A stretch of 64,000 nucleotides of DNA from Fragilaria crotonensis (taxonomy: Eukaryota > Bacillariophyta > Fragilariophyceae > Fragilariales > Fragilariaceae): contig JAKSYS010000003.1 of assembly GCA_022925895.1 (NCBI GenBank), positions 62,001-126,000 on the forward strand, given 5' to 3'. The notes under the pieces are model-generated. The model made no database searches. It was not told the origin of the DNA and saw only the letters and a program-made list of their open reading frames with translations. Of this stretch, positions 29,597 through 40,258 are shown in pieces (the stretch's first letter is position 1; every line of letters starts with the position of its first letter). The translations under genes were made by a program, and so were the position numbers.

Positions 29597-30694
29597 ATGA
29601 GATGGATGCCATTTGTTGTCACTGCAACAACTGTTGTGACCACCACCACCGAAGGATTCGTTTTGAGCCGGATCTCAAGTCCTTCGTTTCAGTCGACGGA
29701 CCGTCAGATAAACCGTAACTTCGCGTCCTGGAGTCAACATGCTGAGTTTGATCAATACGGAGTTATTCTTGCCGTCCGAAGTGAACGAGTCGACGGATAC
29801 AATTTGGCATCCCCGCGAGAGTGGTTGGAATATCACGAAGGAAAATGCGGTTGCGGGGCGTACACCGTCGTACGATGCGACCTCCTGTCGAACACACTAA
29901 GTTGGAGAGTCTGGGAAAAGGATTTTCATTGGAAGCGTCTAGCTGATTCCTATCGTGATTTAACTGACGACTGTGGCGCAGATTGTGAGGATGCGATTAA
30001 CAGGACAGAAATGCTGATGTCGACCTTGTTGACTTCCTGCCAAAGTACTTTGATGTCGCCCGCAACTACATTCCACACGGATTCGTGCTGCACCGGCATG
30101 CTAACCATACTTTGGCAAATGGATGAGCACCGTTGTAGTGTTAGAGGCCATTTATTCACCGCTGGGGTATTTTCGAATCCTATCTCGTACGACCCCAAGC
30201 CAATATCGGCCTCCTTGGCAATGGTGGCTACTCCGAATCGATACGAAAACAAACCGCGATCTAAGCTCTCGTCTTGGTGTTCAATACGCCGTCCATTGGA
30301 AGACCAATTCAAAATTGCAGATGATAGTGAAGTCTTCCTGACGCGAGAAGCTGATCATGGAATTTGCGAAATCCTAGAGGGATTGACGTCCAATCTCTTT
30401 GTTTTGTACCGCAACGCGACCTTGCGGACTCCTGCTGATGGAGTTCTTGAAGGATGCGCGAGGAGTCTAGTTCTACGTCACGCGCAGTCCATGGGGTACT
30501 CTGTGGATTGTTCACCCGTCACCCTTAGCAGCGCCGGTGAGTGGGAAGAGGTCTTTTGCACATCTTCCATACGCCTCATCATTCCGGTTTCGGAGGTAGT
30601 CGATGGCAAGAGTGGACGTACTGTTTGGCAAGCTTTAAGGGAGCCTCGAAAGTGGCGCAAACTTTACGAAAATATCCTGGCTGGTAGCGGCTGA
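29597..30694 (+). CDS. PLP-dependent class IV aminotransferase-like protein
   Basis: 365 residues. Fold-type IV PLP enzymes include branched-chain and D-amino-acid aminotransferases and aminodeoxychorismate lyase. The C-terminal half shows 'EILEGLTSNLFVLYRNATLR' followed by 'TPADGVLEGCARSLVL', the PLP-phosphate-binding region. 'PRSKLSSWCSIRRPLE' holds the likely Schiff-base Lys, as in plant D-aminotransferase-like proteins. The N-terminus is hydrophobic, Thr/Val-rich, then 'TEGFVLSRI', resembling a signal peptide with Phe at the +1 site, so plastid import is possible. The middle contains a Cys-rich stretch ('CGCGAY', 'SCCTGM') unusual for the family. The substrate cannot be predicted. Confidence 0.65.
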   Translation: MRWMPFVVTATTVVTTTTEGFVLSRISSPSFQSTDRQINRNFASWSQHAEFDQYGVILAVRSERVDGYNLASPREWLEYHEGKCGCGAYTVVRCDLLSNTLSWRVWEKDFHWKRLADSYRDLTDDCGADCEDAINRTEMLMSTLLTSCQSTLMSPATTFHTDSCCTGMLTILWQMDEHRCSVRGHLFTAGVFSNPISYDPKPISASLAMVATPNRYENKPRSKLSSWCSIRRPLEDQFKIADDSEVFLTREADHGICEILEGLTSNLFVLYRNATLRTPADGVLEGCARSLVLRHAQSMGYSVDCSPVTLSSAGEWEEVFCTSSIRLIIPVSEVVDGKSGRTVWQALREPRKWRKLYENILAGSG

Positions 30695-31221
30695 AAACCT
30701 TCGAGCGACCACGCGGAAAGGAATCGCATTGTATCGATTTTCTTGATATTCAATTTACGAATAACTGCCTAGAATAATTCCCATCGGCGCATACACTCGT
30801 AAGGAACTACAATAGGCAAACAGCTAGTAGGTGTTCAATTGCTACAAGGGTGCAACACACGTCATGCCGATGGAGATCGGCGGTAAAGATAATGCATTGA
30901 CACTCGAGTAGTAGTACTGGGTAAGAAACCTGTTTCGTGTTGATGTTTTCTTATCATCTATGTTTTTAGGTGGCTCAAGGGTTGCCAGGTTGCAATTGTG
31001 GTAGCGTGCTTGCTGTGATTGATTCCTTGGGGTAGGAAGTATAAATTGAAATGGAAGTGTAGAAAAAAAACGACCGTTTAATGGATATGGAAGGCAGATT
31101 TTGTACACTTGGCAACGGTAATTGTCAGGTGTGGATGAATGCAACTACAATACCCGTCGGCAATCTCACAACGTTTCCGACGTAAAGCCAACCTGCCCAA
31201 TCGTTGCCTCATCTGCTCGCC
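30695..31221. other. Intergenic, nothing recognised
   Basis: About 530 bp between two plus-strand genes. AT-rich with an A-run at 31060-31070. No conserved ORF or RNA gene seen. Confidence 0.5.
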
Positions 31222-31863
31222 ATGTCGACCCTTCTGCGCAAACGCATCGCTGCCAACCAGTCTGAACATTTATCGGACACCATTGAGCATGATCTGCTCT
31301 CTTTTTCGGTCACAAAGGACCTTCGCACCCCTGGTCCACTTGCTCACGATGGAAGTCACATCATCGCCGAAACTCCAATGCATGTGGAAGGAAGCACTGC
31401 AGTTGCAACAATCACTGGGAGTAGGAGTACTGATGAGACCCCGATGGCTGGTTGCAAGCGCAAGCGTGGAGAGGAATGGCCCAAGGAGCGCCTTGTCCAG
31501 GAGTACCAAAAACTAATGAAGCTTCGCATCCAGGCTACCATAGCCACCGCAGACGCTGCTGAAGCCCGCAGACGTGCCGTTGCTGCTTCTGGAAGTGTCG
31601 TGGAGCAGGAGAGGAGCATCTTGGCCCATGTTGCAAAGCGCGCACAGCGAGCTTTCCACAAGAAGCAGGAGGCATTGGAGATGCATGTTGAGCAATACGA
31701 GAAGAGTCGAACGGACTCAAAACATGCCTTCGATCAGGTTGGCGCAATGAAGTCCGCTGTGGAGATGTGGGAGGCGAACTTCAATGAAAGTCTAGAGGGC
31801 GACAGCTCCGAGTTCGAGTCTATTGAGAGTCCTTGCCTCCATTTCGCGAGGGCACTTCCATGA
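31222..31863 (+). CDS. Coiled-coil hypothetical protein
   Basis: 213 residues from the first ATG ('MSTLLRKRIAANQSEHLSDT'). Residues 1-80 are polar and probably disordered. A basic patch 'CKRKRGEEWPKERL' leads into about 110 residues of Ala/Glu/Lys/Arg-rich helix with heptad character. The end is acidic. No family recognised. It is convergent with the CENP-O-like gene, 76 bp apart. The basic patch suggests a nuclear location. Confidence 0.55.
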   Translation: MSTLLRKRIAANQSEHLSDTIEHDLLSFSVTKDLRTPGPLAHDGSHIIAETPMHVEGSTAVATITGSRSTDETPMAGCKRKRGEEWPKERLVQEYQKLMKLRIQATIATADAAEARRRAVAASGSVVEQERSILAHVAKRAQRAFHKKQEALEMHVEQYEKSRTDSKHAFDQVGAMKSAVEMWEANFNESLEGDSSEFESIESPCLHFARALP

Positions 31864-31939
31864 GAGCGCTGGAAACGTTTGTGGGTCGTGGTTTCGTTTT
31901 CCGTTGTAAGCAATACCGCTATGTTATCACTGAATCTCG

Positions 31940-32986
31940 TCAAGTTTCGCCATCCAGTTCATCAAAGAATTTCCATAACGGCATAGTGCGTAAGATTTTC
32001 ATAGACTTTTGTATCAAAATCTTGCTGTCGCGATATTCACCATCTTCACTAACGTGAACGCTTGTCGGTTGGGGATTCGTCTCCTCTCCATACTCCAATT
32101 TAACGACAATTCGTCTGAGCTTCATGTTGTGTACAAAACGCGCGTGCATCTTCAAGGAAACTTCAAAGTTAACATGACGCAACGTTTCAGCAAAGGCAAG
32201 GTGGTGAACAGCATAATTGCCTGCAGTCTCGTCGCAGTACTTCTTCAAGAAGGATACTCCTTCTTTTCGAACAGCATTCGCATAGCATGCATCGTAAATG
32301 TCTCCAGCCAAGTTTCGCACCGTTGCCATATCTGCCAACGTCAGCACTTGATTGTCCAACGGCAACATAGTGCCCCCAAAGTGTCGTTGAATAATGCCCT
32401 TGAGAAGAATCCCGGATGGCAAAGTGTGCTGCACCAATCTCAAATACAAGACACTATCTGTTTCTTCGCCATCGTCGCCAGACACAGTACCAACAATGTC
32501 CAGAAAGAAAAAGTGTTTGGCTGCGTAGCGTCCTTCAATGGAAATATCCAGTCGGATTCCCAAAACGTTGGGATCAGGACCGGGAATAATGCTGATACCT
32601 GCGATACGATGCGATCCCACGATGCGACGACGCTTACGTAATGAATGCATTCGTTCTGCCAGGGGTGGCACTTCCGAAGGCTCGCATCCACTACTGTGTT
32701 CGAGAGACGATACGGTCGCAACCTCTCGTTGTGAATCGGCATTAGTACCATGATGACTTGAATTTCGTATTTTGATTTCTTGCGACAGAGGCACCAACTG
32801 TTGACAGAACTGCAATTCCTGAAGATTAGTGTACAATTCAAGACGTCGCTTGCGAAGGGCGACGAGGTTATCCTGAAGCACAGAGAGTTCTGGATCATCA
32901 GAGTTTGTTGTCACATTTCGAAGCAGTATCTTTCGAAGGGCCTCGCGATGAATTGAAGCTAAATCGTCGCCATTGTGATCCGCCAT
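31940..32986 (-). CDS. CENP-O/Mcm21-like inner kinetochore protein
   Basis: 348 residues from the first ATG. An N-terminal coiled coil (about 20-60, 'LVALRKRRLELYTNLQELQF') is followed by a basic patch and then the RWD-type region. It begins 'HRIAGISIIPGPDPNVLGIR' and 'LDISIEGRY' and continues with 'VQHTLPSGILLKGII'. These parallel CENP-O/Mcm21, where 'AGIS..P..DP..LGIR.D', an aromatic hydrophobic strand and 'HT(L/I)P..I.LK' occur in the same order. CENP-O works in the CCAN with CENP-P, Q and U. The frame stays open upstream to 33100 without an ATG, and an AG at the open end hints at a small upstream exon. Assigned from motif order only. Confidence 0.6.
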   Translation of the reverse strand: MADHNGDDLASIHREALRKILLRNVTTNSDDPELSVLQDNLVALRKRRLELYTNLQELQFCQQLVPLSQEIKIRNSSHHGTNADSQREVATVSSLEHSSGCEPSEVPPLAERMHSLRKRRRIVGSHRIAGISIIPGPDPNVLGIRLDISIEGRYAAKHFFFLDIVGTVSGDDGEETDSVLYLRLVQHTLPSGILLKGIIQRHFGGTMLPLDNQVLTLADMATVRNLAGDIYDACYANAVRKEGVSFLKKYCDETAGNYAVHHLAFAETLRHVNFEVSLKMHARFVHNMKLRRIVVKLEYGEETNPQPTSVHVSEDGEYRDSKILIQKSMKILRTMPLWKFFDELDGET

Positions 32987-33724
32987 CCACTCTCCAAGCG
33001 CAATAGCATGCGACTCGCAATCGATCGAGTTGACGTGCCCGCAAAACCTTGTACCCCAAGCTCCAAATACACTATTTAACTGTGTATGCCGTCCTGCCAC
33101 CTTTGAAACGCTTGCTACTGAGCCGTTCTATGCATTCCGAGTACTATCCTACGGACCTACGGTAGGGTTGGGGCGTTGAATACGAGCAAATCGACCAACG
33201 GACAGACGCACGTGCGATTCTCGTCACCTCTTACTTGTTCAGTATTCAGATTCACGTAGAAAATACGTGCTGTGTTCGTACCCTCAAACTCCATACTTGC
33301 CGTGCCATTCAACTTTTCAGGTACGACCATGACGCCCTCGTCAACGCAACCGAAGCGCTTTTGGCATCACCATGTGGAAGGAACACTGAGCATAGACATG
33401 GATCAGTAAAATTTATCACATTGTCGATGACTGTGGATTTGCATGAATGTTTCGTCGACGTCGGGCTGCCATCACCTTCTTCCTTCCTTGAGTGTTGGCG
33501 ACTGTGGAGTTCATGTTGCTCGGCGATATGGTGTCCGAAGGAGTATGAAGGCACTGTGACTTGTTACTGACATCGAGTTGGAGGTTGCCTTGTCTGCTGC
33601 TGAGTGTCGATTAACGCATCGATCATCTTGGCCGACTATCATCGCTCACTTCGTATCCTAGTGCTGTGCAAGTCGCCTCCTAACCTTTCTACTTTCATGC
33701 TTGACAGAAAACTAACTGAGAAAG
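32987..33724. other. Divergent intergenic between CENP-O-like and eS19
   Basis: About 740 bp that should hold both promoters. The 5' leader of eS19 ends 'actgagaaagatgg'. A short plus-strand ORF at 33235-33570 has no recognisable feature. Confidence 0.5.
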
Positions 33725-34177
33725 ATGGCTGACGAAGAATCACGCGGTATCTGCGTTCGTGATGTATCTGCTTCTGACTTTATTAAGGCATATGCGGAGC
33801 ACTTGAAGAACTCGGACAAGTTCGAATTGCCAGTCTGGGCGAATACTGTCAAGACTGCCGTGTTTAAGGAGCTTGCTCCTTATGGTGATGACTGGTACTA
33901 CATCCGTGCCGCCTCCATCGCCCGCCGTGTCTACCTTCAGCCAGGTGTCGGTGTGGGACAAATGCAGCGATGGTATGGAGGAAACTACCGCCGTGGGTGC
34001 CGAACAGAAGTCTTCCGTAAGGCCAACAAGGGTATCATCCGTTCCGTTTTGATCCAACTTGAGGAAATGAAGGTGACGGAGAAGCTTGAAAATGGTGGTC
34101 GTAGAATCTCTCGTGTTGGACAGCAGGATTTGGATCGTATTGCCGGATCTGTCTTCCGTGAGGGTGAGGAGGATTAA
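33725..34177 (+). CDS. RPS19: Small-subunit ribosomal protein eS19
   Basis: A component of the 40S head needed for 18S rRNA maturation. 150 residues, the usual length. Diagnostic blocks are 'VRDVSASDFIKAYAEHLK', 'LPVWANTVKTAVFKELAP', 'WYYIRAASIARRVYLQ', 'GVGQMQRWYGG' and 'GRRISRVGQQDLDRIAG'. The frame is intact, with no intron in the coding region. The C-terminal end is acidic (EGEED). Confidence 0.97.
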   Translation: MADEESRGICVRDVSASDFIKAYAEHLKNSDKFELPVWANTVKTAVFKELAPYGDDWYYIRAASIARRVYLQPGVGVGQMQRWYGGNYRRGCRTEVFRKANKGIIRSVLIQLEEMKVTEKLENGGRRISRVGQQDLDRIAGSVFREGEED

Positions 34178-34303
34178 GCAATAACTTTAATTCAAAAGAA
34201 AAGAGCTACTACTCTTTACATTTATGCTCTACAATGAACCTGGCTGTGACAACTTAAACTGCATGCCTCAACTGGGTTTTAGTAGACGGCACAATAAGAC
34301 GGT

Positions 34304-36623
34304 TTATTTCCGAGTACGATTACCTCGTTTGCTTGTTGACTCAGATGTCTTCAGTTTGTTCAGCAGTGCCACAATATCCTTGACCTGTCGGTCGGAAAGT
34401 CCCTGTGACTTAAAAACTTTGATAGCTTCGTCATAGGCTTCTTGAGCTCGCTCCTGATGACGTGACGCATCAAAAACAATGCCCGTGCAATAGAGCGTCT
34501 TGGCGAAATCAACTCCAATCTCGTTTGACGTCTTTTCGTAGATATTCAAGGCTTCCATGAAGTAGTTGAGGGCCTTGGAGTGGTTCTTCAGCTCAAGCTC
34601 CGTAGTGCCAAGGTGAAATAGCGTATCGGCAACTCGATGAAGCTCTTGTTCGCCCATTTTTTGACGAATCGTTAGCACTTGCTTGAAGATCTTGATAGCA
34701 TCATTTAGTTGGCCCTTGCTGCGATGGATAAACGCCATTTCTTGCATGACTTCAGCTATCATTCCCACATCATGCATGTCTTTTCCTTCTCCAACATAGA
34801 TGGAAAGAGCTTGTTTCATGCATTTCATGGCCTTATCTTGTTGTTTGTTCTCGCGAAGCGCGATACCAAGTTGAAGATAGGTATCAGCAACAATCGGATG
34901 ACTATCGCCATGGAGATCTTTCCTGGCTCGTAGGACGCCAAGGAAAGCGGCAACAGCACGCTCAGTGTCACCAGTGTTTCTGCAAACCTGGGCGATGCGC
35001 TCAAGCACCATTGTTGCCTTATCACTGTTGTCACCATGAATATTAGAATGGATGGAAAAACATCTCTTCAGGGTCCTGAGAGCCTTGGTCGTTTCACCGG
35101 CAGCTTCGTAGGCAGTTGCTAAATCGAAAAGAGTTTTGGCGACCTCTTCGTGGTTCATGCCCACAGTCGCCGCCTTAAGCTTCACCACCTCTTCGAGAAT
35201 CGCGGTTGCCTTGTCATAATCCCCAACTATTACATACAGAGCGGAAATTTCGTCAACAATTTCAGCAACACGAGGATGAGAATCGCCGAGAGATCCACGA
35301 TAGAGCTTCAATGCTCTTTTTAATTCCTTGATGGACTGAGCAGGGCGTCCTTTTCTCTTAAGTGCACTGGCAAGATGCGATAGGGTGTTAGGAATAGACT
35401 CGTGTGTATCACCAAAAATTGCCTTCTGCATTGACAGCACACTGAAGTACAATTCGATGGCACGATCGTGGTCGCCCATCTTCTCAAGAATTTTTCCTAG
35501 CTGCACTTTGGCATCAATGGTCGTCTCGTGATGATCACCAAGTTTAGTCGTATATATTGTCGTGGCCTCTCTGTACAGTTTGAGGGCTTGCGGGTATTCA
35601 TGTCCATAATCATGCATATCTGCCAATGCACATGCGATGCTCGCGCATCTGACATGAAATCGCCCGTACTCCTCGATTGCACTTTTTAGTTCTCGCACCA
35701 GAGCTGTTCGATTGGAAACAGAGCGCGGAGAGGCCACGCCTGTAGCATATGAGACTTGACCTGACAACGCCGACTGGTCGCATTTTATATCCGTAGGACT
35801 AACTGCTTTCTTCCTTTTTAAACTGCGGGCCGACGCCGAGCTGGATGATCTCATAAGCGCAACAGCACTTCTCTGAGTGTCTCCGATAGTTTCATCGACG
35901 TCAACTTGTCGTAACTTCTCGGCGATAACCTCGTCCAGCTTATCAGTGGGAACGGAATTTACACTGCCGATGGTTGAGTTGTCGTCCCAAATTTGGGAAT
36001 GTACGCTGATTGGTGGGACCACGTCTTGATTAGCGGACGACGTGCTGGAAAGATTGCTGGCAGACACAAGCGTTGAATTTTCACCATTCTTCCGTCCTGG
36101 AAAATTGTCTGCCATCAACGAAGGAAGCGAGCTCAGGTCCTCGAAGATTCTCCCAATTGTTGACACAGAGGCAATGGACTCGTTTTCGTCAATTTGACCG
36201 GTCGTCTTGTGATCATCCAAATGCAAGTCGGGGACGGCCGTCGGAGAGACTGACAATAATTTCGTCTCGGGAGGAGTGGGTGTGTATTTGTTTGGAATTG
36301 ATGTCGGTTCTTCGGCTGGTGTCGGGAAGAAAGGGTTGTTGCACCAGCTATAGAACTCATCAGATCCATCACGAATTGGGAAACAAACCATGCATGCATG
36401 CCCACTCAGACGGAGCGAAGCCCGCAGGAACGAAAGGATTAGTCGGCGGAGCTTGACGCTTCGCGAAGAAACCTTCAGAATTTTCAAGTAGCTCCTCGTC
36501 CCGCCCTTCCTCTTCCTGCTCGTCTTCAGAAGCAGAGAAAATATCTGACAGCGCTGGTGGGCCACTGATCAGAGCCTTCGGCGTCACGACAGGCACCGTT
36601 TCCATTGCTTCCTCGATGGCCAT
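34304..36623 (-). CDS. Kinesin-light-chain-type TPR protein, frame broken near N-terminus
   Basis: A TPR scaffold protein. At least nine tandem TPR_12-like repeats of about 42 residues occupy the C-terminal 440 residues. Examples are 'LGKILEKMGDHDRAIELY', 'LASALKRKGRPAQSIKEL' and 'MAFIHRSKGQLNDAIKIF', the kinesin light chain pattern. A basic tail follows. The N-terminal 300 residues are Ser/Asp/Glu-rich and probably disordered. The likely ATG is at 36623, opening 'MAIEEAMETVPVV'. That frame passes into the main frame only with a shift at 36389-36401, a tandem ATGC tract. One extra 4-bp unit explains the break. Alternatively the protein starts downstream within the 34304-36565 frame. Partner unknown. 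Confidence 0.7.
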
Positions 36624-37789
36624 CGTTCGGCTCAAATGCTGAATACGTTTGGGATGGTGACACAGGCCAACGCCTACTACCGGTAACGCCGTTCCGTTGA
36701 ATTGAGTTGGAGGGATGCGAGTGAGGGTGGCCGGTTGGTTTCAGCGAAGTAATGAATGTATTCGGATGTGTAGAAATGTTCAAAACTGAAATCCTAATTC
36801 GGAGATTCTGCTGCTGGTGCTACGTCGTGCCTGGTATACGTACGTTTCCGGGATTGTTCCTTGGGAGATCGGGAAACGCACCTCAGCCTGGTAGTCTTCC
36901 TCACTCAGAACCTACACGGGATATAGTCGTTCTAAGAGTCCTCATACTTCTCGTTTTCGACGTCACAAAAGGACATCAACCTCCAAAGGCATAACATTCA
37001 ACAAAAACGTTTTTGGTGCGTTGAATTATTTAAGGGGGATATTCTAATAACATCTCTTTGTATAGGATTTTATACACAAAAAGTTTACTCCGTACTTGTG
37101 GTCGCGTCCAAATTTTCTGCACACACTGCAAGATGCTGCACTGAAGTGCAGAGTCGGGCGAATTCAGGTGGGTGAGTTGGTTATTGAAACTCAAAGTACA
37201 CATAGATTTGAATACAAAAGTAACCGCCGTGGTGGTCACAGTTAATTCTCCTTAGTAAAATTATTGCGAACGACTATCCCCTGCCCATTCATGTTCCCAC
37301 ATTGTCACAAAATAGTGCATGAAATGGCATAGTGCACCTTTTCCAACATCGGATGAATCAGAAGTAGCACATTGACCAACCGAGAGGATAAGGAAGATAG
37401 CACGTCTTCAACATCTGGAAAGAGGGTTGACTTACAGTCAGATTCTATCAAGAGCAAGAGTGAGTATGGGACAGAAAGGGCCTTGAAACAGTGAAAACTC
37501 CTCAAGTTTGGGCTGAGATCAGGTCCTAGAACTGGTGACTGTCCCAAGTTTGCACCTTCAATGAAGGTTGTGACACTTCTGTTGTAAACACAGTACAAGT
37601 TCCAAGAGTCCCATGAATTCCTGACTGGTGACACAAATGGCCTACCGATTCTTCTTGTTGGAATGACCCTGGGAATGCAGACCATTTACGAGCTGCACCA
37701 GCCAATTAATCCAGTACACGAGGTGAGAGACAACCGACGAGGAGGTGAGTACATGGAAATTGGACACCTCCAGAGTACTATTCTTGAAA
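36624..37789. other. Intergenic, nothing firm
   Basis: About 1.2 kb upstream of the TPR gene. An ORF of 126 codons at 37305-37685 on the minus strand has no recognisable domain. The stretch from 37300 on may already belong to the decayed element that follows. Confidence 0.45.
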
Positions 37790-38560
37790 GTTAAACCCAA
37801 GAAATGATCCTGCATTTAGAAATGAAATCAAGCAAGTCAAGAAGAATGGGGAGACATGCAAGATCCATGGATGTGACCAATTGATGCCGGGGGAAATCAA
37901 CCAAATTGCTTCATACTTGCGGTCTTCCAACAACTTGAAAAAACTTCAGACACTGCTGGTTATGTTACTGTCAATCAAGGCATTTCTTTTGGGTGGTGAT
38001 TTAGGAATCAATATTGAAGATTTCAATACTGATGTCTGTCAAGTAGTAAACAAGAATGGCCCTATCAATCTATGCTTCGATTTGAAGGGGAAGTTGGACG
38101 ATGAATTGGGCTAACCTATAGTATGTCTGGTCTGATGATGATTGCTCTGACTTCTGTGCTTTGTGCTTAACAATTGCATACGTATTTCTTATGGGTAGTA
38201 TTGAGAGTGGGTCATTGTTCTTAACTGAGAAAGAAGGCAGTACCAGCAAGAAGAAGGATGAATCAGCCATGCAAGAAGGTGCGTCAAGAGTGACTACTAA
38301 GCAGATTTCATTGAAACTGTAAAGACAAGGCTCCAGTTCTTGTTCAATAAGATCTTTCTGAACTCTGATAAGTGCTTGGGTGTCCATCCTCTGCGAAAAA
38401 ACTGCTTACTTGTTTGCCAAGTTTGATCATGCAGACCTGAAAGATACTACTCTAGAGTGCCATCGGAAGCCGAAATTGACCTTCATCAAGAATTTCGGAA
38501 AAGTACGATTTCTGGTATTGTGTCACTGATGTGTCCGTATGAAATTTCCTACAACGACCA
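37790..38560 (+). pseudogene. Decayed recombinase-like (Crypton-type?) fragment
   Basis: Plus-strand sequence is protein-like in several frames. A 77-codon ORF at 37881-38114 contains 'DLGINIEDFNTDVCQVV' and 'LCFDLKGKLDDE'. About 270 bp further on, in another frame near 38375-38450, the sequence resembles an H-x-L-R-K-T box. That order recalls the C-terminal part of tyrosine-recombinase-like proteins of Crypton-type DNA elements. Frames change at least twice, there is no start and no detectable ends. It is unlike the YR ORF at 8222-9133 by eye. Weakly supported. Confidence 0.35.
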
Positions 38561-38889
38561 GTATGTATCATAGATGAATCTTGCAGACCCTTTCAAATCG
38601 AAAGCCACAACACAGTGATACATTTTCGGAGACAAGAGACTTTGATGAACAATGGCCGCCAAGGACAGCAAGAACACCACGACCTTTGAAGAAAAGGACT
38701 ATGATGTCTCAATCAACATGTGCCTATGGATATCGCTGTTCATCTTCCACTATGGAGCACTTCCCTACAGCACGAAGTTGCATCTAGGAGCTGAGGAGGT
38801 TACCAAGATTGACAAGTAAGTTGTCCGGCGCGCATCCGCACGATCTTGCTGTTGCTTGTCGCTTACTTGCTCCTTTAACTCCTAGAAAC

Positions 38890-39258
38890 ATGTGCGGAAA
38901 ATCTGAATCCAAAAATCCATATGGGGAACTAGGAGGCGTCTCGCGCGGCAATTGCTGCTGCTGTGTGAGCGTCGACTCGTCGTTCGGTAAGTAATTTGTT
39001 CCCACCTGGTTCCATGACATCCAACGACGACATCTCCCGGCCACCATACTCACTGCAAGGCATTCAGGTTCAGTTTCTCCTGGATGTGGATGCGATGCGG
39101 AAACTGTGGATGAGATTGTTACCGAGCTCAAGGCTCGCCAGGCAGGACGCGGAGACACGGGACAAATCAAGCGCGCAGAACAAACTCTTGAACGTCTTGA
39201 CGAGTTGGAAAGCAAACTGGACAAGATTATGGATCATTTGAAGATTGATCGTTCTTAA
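38890..39258 (+). CDS. Small Cys-rich protein with coiled-coil C-terminus, one intron
   Basis: Exon 1 (38890-38986) encodes 'MCGKSESKNPYGELGG' and a run of four Cys ('RGNCCCCVSV'). An 81-bp GT-AG intron (38987-39067, donor gtaagt, acceptor ttcag) leads to exon 2 (39068-39258). Exon 2 opens with a second Cys pair ('GCGCDAETVDEI') and ends in a 45-residue amphipathic helix ('LERLDELESKLDKIMDHL'). Total 95 residues. An upstream AG in the same intron would put exon 2 in a frame lacking this helix, so the second AG is chosen. The Cys cluster could bind metal or be lipidated. No family recognised. Confidence 0.6.
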
Positions 39259-39847
39259 AAGAAGTTGTTGTGATGAAACATGCGTGGGACCCGTCCTGAA
39301 ATACAGCGAGAACTCGAGAATTGAACATTCTTGCTGACCGCGATCATTTGTGTTTTTGATTTGTATGCTGTGAGCTGTGACGGGTCGCTATTTGTTGATT
39401 AGTTGGTCCGAGGCGGCGGAGTGTTTGGAGGCTATCCCAATCGGCATTAAGTCTATAGTATCTGTCAAAATTCTAGCGTGTGCCCCTCTCCAAGAGGACG
39501 GACTTCTGACGATCACGCACTCGACAAGGGGGGGGGTGAAGTGCGATCTGCTACAATAGGTGCCTCACGCTGTGTCGGCCATTTCTCGTGGTGGTTCTCA
39601 ACCGATATATAAGTTGATGGTACCTGGCACTCCTGGCACCGTACCTCAACGACCTACTTAGATGGGTAACCATACCACGTCAACCAGCGACTAAATCCTC
39701 CAATTGTTAGCAATCATCGTTATGACGACAACGTCAGTCGCTGTACCCATTTGTTGGGAGACGTTAGTTTCGAACGGTAAGCCATATGGCACAAACTATG
39801 GTACGAAATAACAAGGGAACTGTTTTCTGTTGATGCCGCCTAGATAT
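39259..39847. other. Convergent intergenic
   Basis: About 590 bp between the small Cys-rich gene and eL32. It holds a G-run at 39530-39536. No ORF of interest. Confidence 0.5.
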
Positions 39848-40258
39848 TTAAGCATCCTCTGTAGCCCGAAGCCTGGCGTTGGCGTTTGTAACACGGATTG
39901 CGAGTTGCTCTGCTCTCTCAATAATGTCTCGGCGAATTCTGGCGCTGACATTGTGGGCCACGGTGGCAGCATAAGTTCGGTTGTGCATCATGAGCATCTC
40001 CAACTCTACAACATTGTTGATAACCACAGACTTGAATCCATTGGGGTGAATATTACGGGTTCTCTTGTCGGAACCGTAACCGACACTGGGCATAGGAATG
40101 GCACCCTTGAAACGACGGCGAACACGTCCATCGATACCCTTAGGTTTGCGCCATGAGCTACGGGCGATGCGCATGAATTGATCCGCCTGGTGGCGGATGA
40201 ACTTCTTGGTGCGCTTCTTCACGATAGTACGCTTGATGATGGGAGTTGGGCCAGACAT
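39848..40258 (-). CDS. RPL32: Large-subunit ribosomal protein eL32
   Basis: 136 residues, the normal length. Diagnostic blocks are '[16 protein letters not shown]', '[18 protein letters not shown]', '[15 protein letters not shown]', '[18 protein letters not shown]' and '[13 protein letters not shown]'. The coding frame is uninterrupted. The region just upstream of the ATG (40259-40330) could hold a 5' UTR intron, common in ribosomal protein genes, but I cannot confirm one. Confidence 0.97.
   Translation of the reverse strand: MSGPTPIIKRTIVKKRTKKFIRHQADQFMRIARSSWRKPKGIDGRVRRRFKGAIPMPSVGYGSDKRTRNIHPNGFKSVVINNVVELEMLMMHNRTYAATVAHNVSARIRRDIIERAEQLAIRVTNANARLRATEDA

Noticed and set aside
38784-39224. 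146-codon minus-strand ORF
   Set aside because: It overlaps the spliced plus-strand Cys-rich gene, includes that gene's intron, and lacks domain character.
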